DNA from: Legionella sp. PATHC035
GTDB lineage: Bacteria > Pseudomonadota > Gammaproteobacteria > Legionellales > Legionellaceae
Length of the DNA: 64,000 bases
Reading direction: 5' to 3'
Assembly (NCBI RefSeq): GCF_026191115.1
Contig: NZ_JAPHOT010000001.1
Location: 3,519,001-3,583,000, forward strand
The notes beneath the pieces are model-generated. The model had not been told where the DNA came from. It searched no databases and worked only from the letters and a program-made list of their open reading frames with translations. Both the position numbers and the translations under genes were made by a program. This document shows positions 27,373-36,148 of the stretch, piece by piece. Numbering within the stretch: the first letter of the stretch is position 1; every line of letters starts with the position of its first letter.

Positions 27373-28755
27373 TTAGATGATGAGTAAGTACATAGCACCT
27401 GGTCCACGTAATACTTGAACCAATAACTCTTGTTTTTTCTGTTGAGCAATTTGTTGCAACGTTTTAACGTCTTTAACAGGAGCTTTGTTTGCAGAGATAA
27501 TGATGTCTCCGGGTCTTAAACCAGCACGCCATCCTGCACTTGTTTCTGAAGCACCGACAACTTGGACACCAACCACGTTTCCATGAGGAGGGGTCTCTTG
27601 CTCAAAGTTTCTTAATGCCAGTCCATAAAGGAACGGATTCTCTGATTGCATTTTTTGTTCATGAGACTTAATGTCAGTGACGACTGCATCCAGAGTGATT
27701 GTCTTTCCATCCCGCTGAACAACCATTTTCACATTGGAACCGACACGTAATAGACTAATGGTAGTCTTTACCTGAGTTGCCTGTGTGATTTTTGTGTTGT
27801 TAATTTGGGTAATTATATCACCTGATTTTAAACCAGCACGTTCAGCAGGGGAGTTTGGATTAACTTGTGATACCAAGGCACCTTGAAAATCCTCAGGATA
27901 TCCTAATGAATGAGCAAGCTCTGGGGTTAAATGTTGAACAAATATACCCATTAAACCTCGATGAATTGAGCCAAATTTGATTATTTGTTGGGCAACATCT
28001 TTGGCCATGTTAATGGGGATTGCAAAACCAATTCCCACATTGCCACCATAAGGAGAAAGAATTGCAGTATTAATCCCAATCAATTCTCCTTTTGTGTTAA
28101 CTAATGCACCACCAGAATTACCTGGGTTAATTGCCGCGTCAGTTTGAATGAAGTTTTCTACACCTTCGATATTTAAATCACTGCGTTTTAAGGCACTGAC
28201 AATACCAAATGTTGCAGACTGACTGTTACCAAAACTGTTTAAACCAAAAGGATTACCAATTGCCACTACAAAATCACCCACTTGCAGCTGATCAGAATCA
28301 CCTATAGGTAAGGATTTTAAATTGGTAGCATTAATTTTTAGTATAGCTAAATCAGTTTCGCTGTCACTGCCAATCAGTTTTGCTTTTAAACGTCGACCAT
28401 CTTGCAACGTAATTGTGACCAGCTCTGCATGACGGATGACGTGATCATTCGTAATAATGATCCCGTTTTGCGCATCCACTATGACACCAGAACCTATGCT
28501 TTCAAATTTACGTCCTTTTTCGGCATTCGGTTGCTGACGTTTTTTGTTGTTTTGCGCTTCATCATCAGTGCCAGGGGGTGTTGTATTTGCAGGCAGATAG
28601 CCTTGTACTGCAACATTTACAATGGCCGGCATGATGTTTTTCAATGCTGGGGCTAAACTGGGCATTGCCGTTGGGGCTGCTTCATTGGCCGCATAAGTGA
28701 ATGAGGCTGAGATAAGAAGCAGGGTACTTATAATGAACTTGATATGTTTTATCAT
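27373..28755 (-). CDS. degQ: periplasmic serine protease of the HtrA/DegQ family
   Basis: A 460-residue exported protease/chaperone for misfolded envelope proteins. Signal peptide about residues 1-22 (ends YAA). Trypsin-like domain with His105 (NDHVIRH), Asp135 (ETDLAIL) and Ser214 (PGNSGGAL). Two PDZ domains (about 270-360 and 375-460), the first with GLMGIFVQHL and NPNSPAERAGLKSGD. A charged Asn/Lys/Arg-rich LA-loop insert lies near 60-85. It starts 5 bases after the pgeF stop, hence translated with rluD and pgeF. DegP and DegQ cannot be separated with certainty from sequence alone. Confidence 0.92.
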   Translation of the reverse strand: MIKHIKFIISTLLLISASFTYAANEAAPTAMPSLAPALKNIMPAIVNVAVQGYLPANTTPPGTDDEAQNNKKRQQPNAEKGRKFESIGSGVIVDAQNGIIITNDHVIRHAELVTITLQDGRRLKAKLIGSDSETDLAILKINATNLKSLPIGDSDQLQVGDFVVAIGNPFGLNSFGNSQSATFGIVSALKRSDLNIEGVENFIQTDAAINPGNSGGALVNTKGELIGINTAILSPYGGNVGIGFAIPINMAKDVAQQIIKFGSIHRGLMGIFVQHLTPELAHSLGYPEDFQGALVSQVNPNSPAERAGLKSGDIITQINNTKITQATQVKTTISLLRVGSNVKMVVQRDGKTITLDAVVTDIKSHEQKMQSENPFLYGLALRNFEQETPPHGNVVGVQVVGASETSAGWRAGLRPGDIIISANKAPVKDVKTLQQIAQQKKQELLVQVLRGPGAMYLLII

Positions 28756-28760
28756 AATTA

Positions 28761-29498
28761 TTAGTCCTGAGGTTGATCATTAAACCAGATTAAGGTAGCT
28801 ATTCTACCTGTTTGTGATGTTCTTCGATAGGAATACAACTCATTTTTTAACTCAAAAGTGCATAATTCAGACTGATACACTGCTTTTATACCCCTTGAAG
28901 TCAAAATAATTTCAGCGATTAGGGGTAAATTAGCGAGCCATTTTCCATTAACAGGCTTGAATGCTTGTCTACTTAAAGGATAAGTATCGGTAAACGTTTG
29001 GTATACCTCTTCACCCACTTCATAACATTTTTGACAGATTGATGGTCCTATCCAGGCGAGTACATCGGATGTCAAGCTGTTCATCTTATCCAATGTATTT
29101 TCAATAATACCATAAGCTAGTCCTTTCCAACCAGCGTGAATTGCGGCTATTTCGGTACCTTGTACGTTACAAAGCATGATCGGCAGACAATCGGCGGTAA
29201 GAATTGCTAAAGGATGATTCATGGAGCGGGTTACAGAGGCATCTGCGTTTCTATTGGCATCTTCTTCAGCAATAACACAAAGCGTACTATGCGTTTGATG
29301 TAACCATTGGGGTTCGCCCGGTAGGTGCAACAATTCCACCAGTTGTTGTCTGTTTTGCAACACGTGCTGTTCATTATCCCCCACATTCAAACCCATATTA
29401 TTGCTGTCATAGGGGGCCTGGCTATAGCCGTATAGACGTGTTGTGCTTAAAGCAGTGATGTTCTTTGGCGCTGGCCAATTTGCTAGGTTATTCTTCAT
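28761..29498 (-). CDS. pgeF: peptidoglycan editing factor PgeF (YfiH/laccase-domain)
   Basis: A 245-residue Cu-oxidase-4/YfiH family protein. LTADCLPIMLCN carries the conserved Cys, IAAIHAGWKGLAYGI the His, and WIGPSICQKCYEVGEEV is family-typical. Members are described as purine nucleoside phosphorylases or as an editor that removes wrongly built muropeptides. The ATG at 29498 overlaps rluD by 11 bases and has GGACGAG ahead of it. An earlier in-frame start would run further into rluD. rluD-pgeF is a conserved pair in proteobacteria. Confidence 0.92.
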   Translation of the reverse strand: MKNNLANWPAPKNITALSTTRLYGYSQAPYDSNNMGLNVGDNEQHVLQNRQQLVELLHLPGEPQWLHQTHSTLCVIAEEDANRNADASVTRSMNHPLAILTADCLPIMLCNVQGTEIAAIHAGWKGLAYGIIENTLDKMNSLTSDVLAWIGPSICQKCYEVGEEVYQTFTDTYPLSRQAFKPVNGKWLANLPLIAEIILTSRGIKAVYQSELCTFELKNELYSYRRTSQTGRIATLIWFNDQPQD

Positions 29499-30456
29499 AA
29501 TGCTCGTCCAATGTGTTAAGAAGAAATTGAAAGTCATCAGGTATTGGAGCTGTAAACGTCAACTCATTTTCTGTTTTTGGATGATACAATGAGAGCGTAC
29601 GCGCATGCAGTGCCTGTCGTTTAAATTCTTGGAGTACAGTTCGTAACTGTTCTTTTGCATGGGCTGGAAACCGCATTCGACCTCCATACAGCGGATCCCC
29701 GACAACAGGGTGATTGATGTAGGATAAATGAACTCTAATTTGATGAGTTCGTCCGGTCATTAGCTGAACATCCAGTAAGGTAAAGTCCTGATATTGTTTG
29801 TTTATTGAATAATGAGTTATTGCTTGTCTTCCTTGTTCTTGCACGGCCATTTTTAATCGATTTCGTGGATGTCGGCCAAACCCTGTATCAATGATGCCCC
29901 CTGAAATAATATGGCCTTGCACTAAAGTAATGTAATGACGTTGTATCTCCCGGGCTTGCATTTGACGTATTAGAGAAGTATGAGCGGGTAACGTTTTTGC
30001 TACAATTAACAGACCGGTTGTATCTTTATCTAATCGATGGATGATGCCTGCTCTAGGTAAGTGTTGTAAGGATGGGGCATGATGTAACAAGGCATTCACC
30101 AAAGTATGATTTTTGTTTCCTGCTCCAGGGTGAACGACCATATTAGCAGGTTTGTTGAGTACTAAAATGTCTTCGTCTTCATGAACAATATTTAAAGGAA
30201 TTTTTTCCGGGGTGCACTGATTAAAATCCTTATCCAACAAAGTGAAGTTAACATTTATCTCAATCAAATCTCCATCTAAAGTTTTGTCTTTAGGTTTACA
30301 GGATCTCTGATTGAGTGTTATTGCACCATTTTTAATCCAACTGCTGATTTGTGAGCGCGAATAATCAGGAAGTAAGTGTGCGAGCACACTGTCAATTCGT
30401 TGATTATGGTACTCGCGTGGAACCTTTAATTGTCTATGAATATGCTCAATCATCAA
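29488..30456 (-). CDS. rluD: 23S rRNA pseudouridine synthase RluD
   Basis: A 322-residue RluA-family synthase that modifies helix 69 of 23S rRNA. It has an N-terminal S4 RNA-binding domain ([23 protein letters not shown]) and the catalytic loop [19 protein letters not shown], with the nucleophilic Asp in [24 protein letters not shown] is the third family motif. Its start overlaps the miaB stop by 4 bases and its end overlaps pgeF, linking miaB, rluD, pgeF and degQ in one operon. Confidence 0.95.
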   Translation of the reverse strand: MMIEHIHRQLKVPREYHNQRIDSVLAHLLPDYSRSQISSWIKNGAITLNQRSCKPKDKTLDGDLIEINVNFTLLDKDFNQCTPEKIPLNIVHEDEDILVLNKPANMVVHPGAGNKNHTLVNALLHHAPSLQHLPRAGIIHRLDKDTTGLLIVAKTLPAHTSLIRQMQAREIQRHYITLVQGHIISGGIIDTGFGRHPRNRLKMAVQEQGRQAITHYSINKQYQDFTLLDVQLMTGRTHQIRVHLSYINHPVVGDPLYGGRMRFPAHAKEQLRTVLQEFKRQALHARTLSLYHPKTENELTFTAPIPDDFQFLLNTLDEHYEE

Positions 30457-31796
30457 ATTGTTTCAATCTCAACTTCAATGAGACGCCCTCTTAATGAATT
30501 AGGTAATGCATCATTAATTTGCACATTGACGAACTGGCCTATTAAATGAGCTGGACCGTCAAAATTAACGACTCGATTGCATTCAGTCCGGCCGGAAAGT
30601 TGCTGGGCATCTTTTTTAGCATGACCAGTAACTAATATTTTTTGTGTACTTCCAACCATGGATTGGCTGTAACGAGAAGCGTTGAGCAGTAGTCTATTTT
30701 GCAATATTTGCAGTCTTTGCTTTTTCACTTCCATCGGCGTGTCATCTGGCAAATTCGCTGCAGGAGTACCCGGTCTTGGGCTATAGATGAAACTAAAAGA
30801 AGTATCAAAACCTATTTCATGAACCAAATCCATAGTGTCTTGGAAATCTTTATCTGTTTCTCCTGGGAAACCAACAATAATGTCGGTAGATAAACGAATG
30901 TCGGGGCGTACCTTACGCAATTTTCTGATTTTAGATTTAAATTCCAAAGCAGTATAACCGCGTTTCATTAACCCTAAAATACGATCAGAACCACTTTGTA
31001 CCGGTAGATGGAGATGATTCGCCAATTCTGGTACTTCTGCATAAGCATTAATCAAATTATCTGAGAACGCTAAAGGATGTGACGTGGTAAAACGAATTCT
31101 CCCTATTCCTTCTATAGCAGCAAGATAATGAATTAAAAGAGCCAAGTCAGCGATATCACCATTTTCCATCATGCCACGGTAATCATTGACATTTTGTCCT
31201 AATAAATTGATTTCTCTCACGCCTTGGGTTGCTAATTGATAACATTCAGCCAGTACATCATCAAAAGGACGACTTATTTCAGTACCACGGGTATAGGGGA
31301 CAACACAGAAGCTGCAGTATTTGCTGCAACCCTCCATAATCGAAACAAATGCAGTTGGACCTTCAGCTCTTGGTGCTGGCAGGTGGTCAAATTTCTCAAT
31401 TTCCGGGAAACTGATATCAACTACCGGTTTTTTCTTTTCCGCGCGCTCATTGAGTAATGCGGGAAGTCGGTGTAATGTTTGTGGGCCAAAAACGATATCG
31501 ACAAAAGGAGCTCTTTTAATGATGTCTTCACCTTCTTGACTCGCAACACAGCCACCTACACCAATCACTACGTGAGGATTTTTGGCTTTATATTCACGCC
31601 ATTGCCCTAATTGAGAAAAAACTTTCTCTTGTGCTTTTTCACGAATAGAGCATGTGTTGAGTAATATCACATCGGCTTCTTCAACGTGCTCCGTTTTAAC
31701 TAAGCCATGTGATTGCAACAAAACTTCTGCCATCTTAGTTGAATCGTATTCATTCATCTGGCAGCCGTTGGTTTTGATGTATAGTTTTTTAGCCAT
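30453..31796 (-). CDS. miaB: tRNA-2-methylthio-N6-dimethylallyladenosine synthase MiaB
   Basis: A 447-residue radical-SAM methylthiotransferase acting on A37 of tRNAs that read UNN codons. The N-terminal UPF0004 domain has three cysteines (TNGCQMN, NTCSIR, GGCVAS) for one 4Fe-4S cluster. The radical-SAM CxxxCxxC is in [15 protein letters not shown], and a TRAM domain closes the protein ([11 protein letters not shown] ... IGQFVNVQI). First gene of the miaB-rluD-pgeF-degQ run. Confidence 0.97.
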   Translation of the reverse strand: MAKKLYIKTNGCQMNEYDSTKMAEVLLQSHGLVKTEHVEEADVILLNTCSIREKAQEKVFSQLGQWREYKAKNPHVVIGVGGCVASQEGEDIIKRAPFVDIVFGPQTLHRLPALLNERAEKKKPVVDISFPEIEKFDHLPAPRAEGPTAFVSIMEGCSKYCSFCVVPYTRGTEISRPFDDVLAECYQLATQGVREINLLGQNVNDYRGMMENGDIADLALLIHYLAAIEGIGRIRFTTSHPLAFSDNLINAYAEVPELANHLHLPVQSGSDRILGLMKRGYTALEFKSKIRKLRKVRPDIRLSTDIIVGFPGETDKDFQDTMDLVHEIGFDTSFSFIYSPRPGTPAANLPDDTPMEVKKQRLQILQNRLLLNASRYSQSMVGSTQKILVTGHAKKDAQQLSGRTECNRVVNFDGPAHLIGQFVNVQINDALPNSLRGRLIEVEIETI

Positions 31797-31829
31797 ATCA
31801 AATCTACTTTAAAAATGTATCTGAGTGTA

Positions 31830-31975
31830 GCAAAGCAGTCTTGCTTATCCTTTTTCTCACACGAGAAAAAGGAGCCCAATAGGGCGGATTAGCGAATAAC
31901 TAGGATTAACCTCAATCCTAACCCTTTCCCGAAACCGGAGATGGGATTTTAAAATGAATAAAAGACTGCTTTGCT
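31830..31975. repeat. 146-bp MITE-like element with perfect 14-bp inverted ends
   Basis: AGCAAAGCAGTCTT at 31830-31843 is exactly reverse-complementary to AAGACTGCTTTGCT at 31962-31975. Between them lie two perfect hairpins: a TCCTTTTTCTC/GAGAAAAAGGA stem around 31849-31873 and TAGGATT/AATCCTA at 31901-31920. A worn CCCTTTCCCGAAACCGGAGATGGG segment follows. There is no ORF inside. It fills most of the 220-base gap between miaB and an MFS gene. Non-autonomous mobile element or palindromic repeat is the likely nature. Confidence 0.65.
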
Positions 31976-32017
31976 GTGCCCAGGCTACTTTATTCCAGGA
32001 AGTGTCGTATTATTTCA

Positions 32018-33337
32018 TTAATGTACACTTTGGCAATAAGTTTCTTTAATTTTTGGTAAAATAATTAAGGCAATAAGCATTCCTATTGGAAGAATAGCAA
32101 GTCCGGTATAGTACGCTTCCAATGGATATACCCGAACATTCCCATTCAGTTCACCTTTCCACATTCGATCAAGAATAAAACCAATCAGGGGTTGTGCCAG
32201 TGCAATACCTATCATATTCATCATGTTCATAAAGCTTAAGCCCGTAGCCACATATTTTTTATTGCACAATTCTTTTGCTACAGTAAATGCGGGCAAAAAA
32301 CCTGCGGAAAATATGCCAAATGCGAACAATAACAGTTCCATATAGATTTCATTATTAATGGGAGCAAAAATGAAAATCGTGGAACAGATAAGTGCACCGA
32401 TGCATCCAATGTACATAGGTGGTTTGCGTAAGCCAATACGATTTGAAAAAATTCCCCATAAGGGGCTGGCAATCGCCCAACCAATAAACACTAATGAAAT
32501 ATAATTTGCAGCAGCCGTTTTGGTGATCTCCATTTTAGTCATCAGGAAGGGAACACCCCATAAGCCGCAAAAAACTGGGGTTGCCATGTACATGAGGCCG
32601 CCATAGCAAGCAACTAACCAAAGTTGTTTATTTTTGATTAGCGACAATAAACTGGGTATTAAAGGTTCTTCTTCAATAGGATGATGGTGAGTGATCTCAT
32701 GATTTTTAGGAGTATCCTTAGCAATCACACTAATTAGGATCGCAAGAACAAGACCAATAGTTCCCATAATGAGCATGCTTTGACGCCAGCCAAAACCATC
32801 AATCAATAATGCTAAAGGTGCTTCACCGCCAATCGCTCCTAACATTCCTATGGTAACCATTAGACCTGTTAGCAAGGCGAACCGTTGTGAAGAAAACCAA
32901 TTTGCAGCGAGTTTCATGGTACCTACGGCCGCAAAAGCCGAACCAAAACCTATCATCAATCGGGCGACACAGGCCATAAAAAAGTTATTGGTCATGCCAA
33001 AGGCAATAGTACTTACAGCACAAACAATAGTCGCCAGGGTTAATAATCGTTGCGGACCGAAATAGTCCATTAATACACCACCAGGTAATTGCATTGCGGC
33101 ATAGGAATAGAAATAGACACCCGATAGAATTCCTAATGTTTGGCTGGTAACTGCAAAATCCCTCATTAGTTCATTACTCATAACGCTGGGTGATACTTGT
33201 AAAAGACATTCGTAAAAATAAAATAAACAACCTAAACCCCATACCATCCAAGGCATTATCGATTGAATCCCAAAATTAATTACTGATTCGGACCGTGTAT
33301 TGTATTGTTCCATGCTTTTATCATTCTCCAAATTCAT
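32018..33337 (-). CDS. MFS transporter, Pht/Fpt-like
   Basis: A 439-residue, 12-helix transporter. The first loop has LFYFYECLLQVSPSVMSNELMRDFAV and the inter-helix motif LPGGVLMDYFGPQRLL, close to MFS motif A. This N-terminus resembles the phagosomal transporter (Pht/Fpt) branch of Legionella and Francisella, several of which import amino acids or nucleosides. Others in the same group export siderophores, so direction and substrate are open. A His-rich cytoplasmic loop (THHHPIEEE) lies between helices 6 and 7. The first ATG is used although its ribosome site is weak; a second ATG lies 8 codons downstream. Confidence 0.8.
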   Translation of the reverse strand: MNLENDKSMEQYNTRSESVINFGIQSIMPWMVWGLGCLFYFYECLLQVSPSVMSNELMRDFAVTSQTLGILSGVYFYSYAAMQLPGGVLMDYFGPQRLLTLATIVCAVSTIAFGMTNNFFMACVARLMIGFGSAFAAVGTMKLAANWFSSQRFALLTGLMVTIGMLGAIGGEAPLALLIDGFGWRQSMLIMGTIGLVLAILISVIAKDTPKNHEITHHHPIEEEPLIPSLLSLIKNKQLWLVACYGGLMYMATPVFCGLWGVPFLMTKMEITKTAAANYISLVFIGWAIASPLWGIFSNRIGLRKPPMYIGCIGALICSTIFIFAPINNEIYMELLLFAFGIFSAGFLPAFTVAKELCNKKYVATGLSFMNMMNMIGIALAQPLIGFILDRMWKGELNGNVRVYPLEAYYTGLAILPIGMLIALIILPKIKETYCQSVH

Positions 33338-33677
33338 TGATATGAAATTGATTTTGTATCTACCACTTCAATCATAAAGTAAGGATTGAGTCTGACTTTG
33401 GTCAATTATACTGAGGGATTCTTCAATTCAAAGAAGCTCATCGGTAGGCTTACTCCACCTTACTTTTTAGACCATAGCGTACTCTAAAATTTTACTTTGT
33501 GAGTATGCGAAGTATGTATTTTGAATAAAAACTGGGAATAGCTCCGTAGGTTCGATTGTTGAAACCTCGCGTCACTTCTAAATGCAGTTTTTTAAATTAC
33601 AAAGTCAACCCGCAACGTTAACACACAAATATATAAAATTCACCATATAAAATGTTAACATTTTGTACATTATTTGT
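33338..33677. other. 340-base intergenic stretch, no gene seen
   Basis: Between the MFS gene and the EnhA-type gene. AT-rich, without a reading frame that has a ribosome site, and without a strong hairpin. It probably holds the MFS promoter and the 3' end of the transpeptidase transcript. Confidence 0.5.
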
Positions 33678-34412
33678 CTACTGTTCGTTTGGATCATCAG
33701 GGGGCTCAATGACTACACGAGTACCTTTCATGCCATCACCAGGAAGATCGATAAACTCTTCGTTAAGCCAACGTGCATCTTCAATAAACATTCTGACACA
33801 GCCGTGACTTGCTCTGAAACCAGGTACATCGTAACTTCCATGCAAGGCATAGCCTCTAAAAAAATGCATGCAATAGGGCATTAAAGCCCCGCCGTCATTA
33901 CCATCAGCTCTTCTTGGAAATACAGTGGACACGCAGTCTATATCTTGTTTGCGAATAATTCGAAATGAGCCGGTGGGAGTACTACACCCCCCTATAACTC
34001 CAGGACATTTTCCTATCCCTGAAGAAATTGGTCCCCACCAGAGTAGCTCTCCATCTTGATCATAGGCAGCCCAAGCTAATTTTTTTTGACTCACATAAAT
34101 TGCTTTTTCTCCTGTAGATTCAATATATCTTGGAAAAGGAGAAACGTCATATATTGTGAGTCGATCGATGTTTTTGGGGACAGCAATAGTCATTCCTGGA
34201 CGCAATGAGGTATTCATGCGGTTAATTCGTCGTACCATATCTTGCTCTTCGGCATTCGGAAATAGTTTTTCCCAAGTTTCGCCATTTTTAATTTTCATGC
34301 AGAAATAATCCGGTGAATTGCATAAAGTCTCACCGTACCGTGTGTAGGCAAGAGCGAGTTGACTAAATGTTAGTAAAGCGATTGAGACGGTCATTGATAT
34401 CATATTCTTCAT
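33678..34412 (-). CDS. enhA: exported L,D-transpeptidase, EnhA-like (YkuD domain)
   Basis: A 244-residue exported protein. Signal peptide about residues 1-22 (MKNMISMTVSIALLTFSQLALA), a LysM-like middle (IKNGETWEKLFPN ... LRPGMTIAVP), then a YkuD catalytic domain with the His of YALHGSYDVPG and the Ser-His-Gly-Cys of ASHGCVRMF. YkuD enzymes build 3-3 peptidoglycan cross-links or attach lipoproteins. In L. pneumophila, EnhA-family proteins of this design were linked to host-cell entry. The ATG at 34412 with GAGA ahead is chosen over a TTG four codons upstream. The symbol reflects family resemblance. Confidence 0.82.
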   Translation of the reverse strand: MKNMISMTVSIALLTFSQLALAYTRYGETLCNSPDYFCMKIKNGETWEKLFPNAEEQDMVRRINRMNTSLRPGMTIAVPKNIDRLTIYDVSPFPRYIESTGEKAIYVSQKKLAWAAYDQDGELLWWGPISSGIGKCPGVIGGCSTPTGSFRIIRKQDIDCVSTVFPRRADGNDGGALMPYCMHFFRGYALHGSYDVPGFRASHGCVRMFIEDARWLNEEFIDLPGDGMKGTRVVIEPPDDPNEQ

Positions 34413-34642
34413 GAATGATCTCAATTAGGGTCATTGTGATCTCTATAGCGGCACTTTAAAAAATAACTTTAAAATGAAATAAGCCTCTATTTGTTGCGAA
34501 TAAATTAAGTAGAAAAAACATTGGGCAAATGGACCTGGTATTTATAAGGAGGAATATTAAGGATAATCCTTAGTGAAAAAAAGGGAAAAGTTACTTAAGA
34601 TTAAAACGGCGCTAAGATGACAGAGAAGCAGTGAAGTTTCAT

Positions 34643-34722
34643 AAAAACACAAATCCTCGTAAATTCTTGAGCCAGCGAGCTGCAGCGTTTGACTAACAAT
34701 TTATATGAGGATCTGTGTTTTT
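34643..34722. terminator. 80-base long-stem hairpin, bidirectional terminator
   Basis: The left arm AAAAACACAAATCCTC pairs with the right arm GAGGATCTGTGTTTTT, the only non-Watson-Crick position being a possible G-U pair. AAATT with AATTT extends the stem inward, and a small inner hairpin sits near CAGCGAGCTGCAGCG. Both outer ends are A/T runs, so either transcript would end in a U-tract. It lies 10 bases past the stop of the Ser/Thr-rich exported protein gene. The remaining bases to the EnhA-like gene (34413-34640) show no gene. Confidence 0.75.
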
Positions 34723-34731
34723 AATTATTTG

Positions 34732-35373
34732 CTAACCTAGAAAGGGTAGAATTGCAAAGTGTCTCATGATTTCTTCTGCTCTGACTCCATATGTACCTGA
34801 AGCACCAGGAACACCTACAGTCGTTAGAGCCCCATTTGCAGTGTCAAAAACTGGAGCTGATGCTGCACCTACACCCCATGTTGTTGCAGAGGCTGTAACA
34901 GCAGAACTCGGATTTCCAGTTCCAGTGACAATAAGTGCTAAGTTAGCATAAGCAGTAGTTGGAGGTGTAAAAGTTGTAGCTGTTGCTGTAGTTGCAGGGA
35001 CTGTTGTTGTGGTTACAGAGTCATAAACTACTGTTGAAACAGTTCCAATTGATGTTTTAAGTGGTGTTATTGCTACAGAACTGATACCAGTACATGAAGT
35101 TGAGCTGTGTGTATTTGAAGCAGCCCATTTGACAGTTACAGTACCATTATAAGCAACGGTTGCAGTAGTTGAGCATGGTCCAGTACTGTCTGATACTACA
35201 ACAGATATACTTGAAGCCGTACTTCCAGCGTTGCCTGAAGTGGAGTCCACATTACCAAGGCCATTAATGATGACGAGTTGTCCACTGGTAACCCCAGCCG
35301 CAAAAGCGGAGCTTGATGCGAATAAGGCAACTGCAAGGGTAGATTTTAAAAATGTATGTTTTAATTGTTCCAT
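34732..35373 (-). CDS. exported Ser/Thr-rich protein of unknown function
   Basis: A 213-residue protein with a clear signal peptide (LAVALFASSSAFA, cleavage near residue 25). The mature part is very rich in Thr, Ser, Ala, Val and Gly, with only three Cys. Repeated beta-strand-like TVTVKWAA and SAVTASATTWGVG patterns fit an all-beta secreted or surface domain. The ending RHFAILPFLG is more hydrophobic. An AAAGGAAG ribosome site precedes the ATG. I do not recognise the family; with the T2SS present, it could be a substrate or a surface protein. A strong terminator follows. Confidence 0.65.
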   Translation of the reverse strand: MEQLKHTFLKSTLAVALFASSSAFAAGVTSGQLVIINGLGNVDSTSGNAGSTASSISVVVSDSTGPCSTTATVAYNGTVTVKWAASNTHSSTSCTGISSVAITPLKTSIGTVSTVVYDSVTTTTVPATTATATTFTPPTTAYANLALIVTGTGNPSSAVTASATTWGVGAASAPVFDTANGALTTVGVPGASGTYGVRAEEIMRHFAILPFLG

Positions 35374-35713
35374 TTAAATATTCTTCCTTTGATTAATGAT
35401 TAAACAACAAAACGTGGAATATACTGCAACCACTCGTGGTAAAGTCTAGCATAAAATTGCAAATCTGTAGTGATTTTCAAAATAAAGTTTTTTCAATTAT
35501 TTCAGTGAGTTGACAATTAATTGAAATGAGATCAGACATACCTTGATTCAATGTCGAATAATGGCGCTTGTTTGAAAAAAGTTGAAGCGCTCGTCATCTT
35601 CAATATAGCGATGGGGTATCTCCCCATCGTAATACCGTAGCTACAACACGAACAGCTCCTTGTTGTGCTCGGGCTGTTTTCTCTACGCTGTTTCTGGCTG
35701 GATTGATTGTCGG
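35374..35713. other. intergenic stretch with a small hairpin, no gene seen
   Basis: Lies between fliS (transcribed toward it) and the Ser/Thr-rich gene. A perfect 8-bp stem CGATGGGG/CCCCATCG (35609-35629, loop TATCT) and a weaker AACAGC/GCTGTT stem near 35648-35680 are plausible 3' structures of the flagellar transcript. A 61-codon open frame here has low-complexity composition and is not accepted as a gene. Confidence 0.5.
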
Positions 35714-36133
35714 TCAAGACGGGCGTGATGAATCCGATTCTGGATGAGCAGGGCTAACTTTTTGCCACGCATCATGCAATTGCGCAAGCAATGAATTCGA
35801 TTGTGCTAACAGTTCTTTGTCATTATTAAGATTGGCTTTTAATAACAAAAATTCGATATGTCCATATAATTGGAGTAAGTTATCTGCTATTTCCCCACCT
35901 TGATCACGGTTTAAGCTGTTTTTTAAACCTTCAATGATACTTAACGCTTTACTGATATGCTCTCCCTTTTCTTGTATTTCCTTGCGTTCAATATTACCTT
36001 GTGCCGTAGCAATATGAGTTCGGGCGCCTTGTAACAACAAATTAATTAATTCATGGGGGGAAGCAGCATCAATACGAGTCTGTAGTTCAATTGTTTTATA
36101 TTGATTTATAACTTGTTGATAAGGTTTTTTCAT
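35714..36133 (-). CDS. fliS: flagellin export chaperone FliS
   Basis: A 139-residue helical protein matching FliS: QVINQYKTIELQTRIDAASPHELINLLLQGA and HISKALSIIEGLKNSLNRDQGGEIADNLLQLYGHIEFLL. FliS binds the flagellin C-terminus in the cytosol and prevents early polymerisation. It is 15 bases downstream of fliD, last in the flagellar block. The C-terminal tail is Ser/Asp/Pro-rich. Confidence 0.95.
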   Translation of the reverse strand: MKKPYQQVINQYKTIELQTRIDAASPHELINLLLQGARTHIATAQGNIERKEIQEKGEHISKALSIIEGLKNSLNRDQGGEIADNLLQLYGHIEFLLLKANLNNDKELLAQSNSLLAQLHDAWQKVSPAHPESDSSRPS

Positions 36134-36148
36134 TAATCATGCTCCAAT

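Noticed and set aside
35532-35717. 61-codon minus-strand frame downstream of fliS
   Set aside because: Overlaps the fliS stop, low-complexity Ser/Cys content, and covers hairpins; not a convincing gene.
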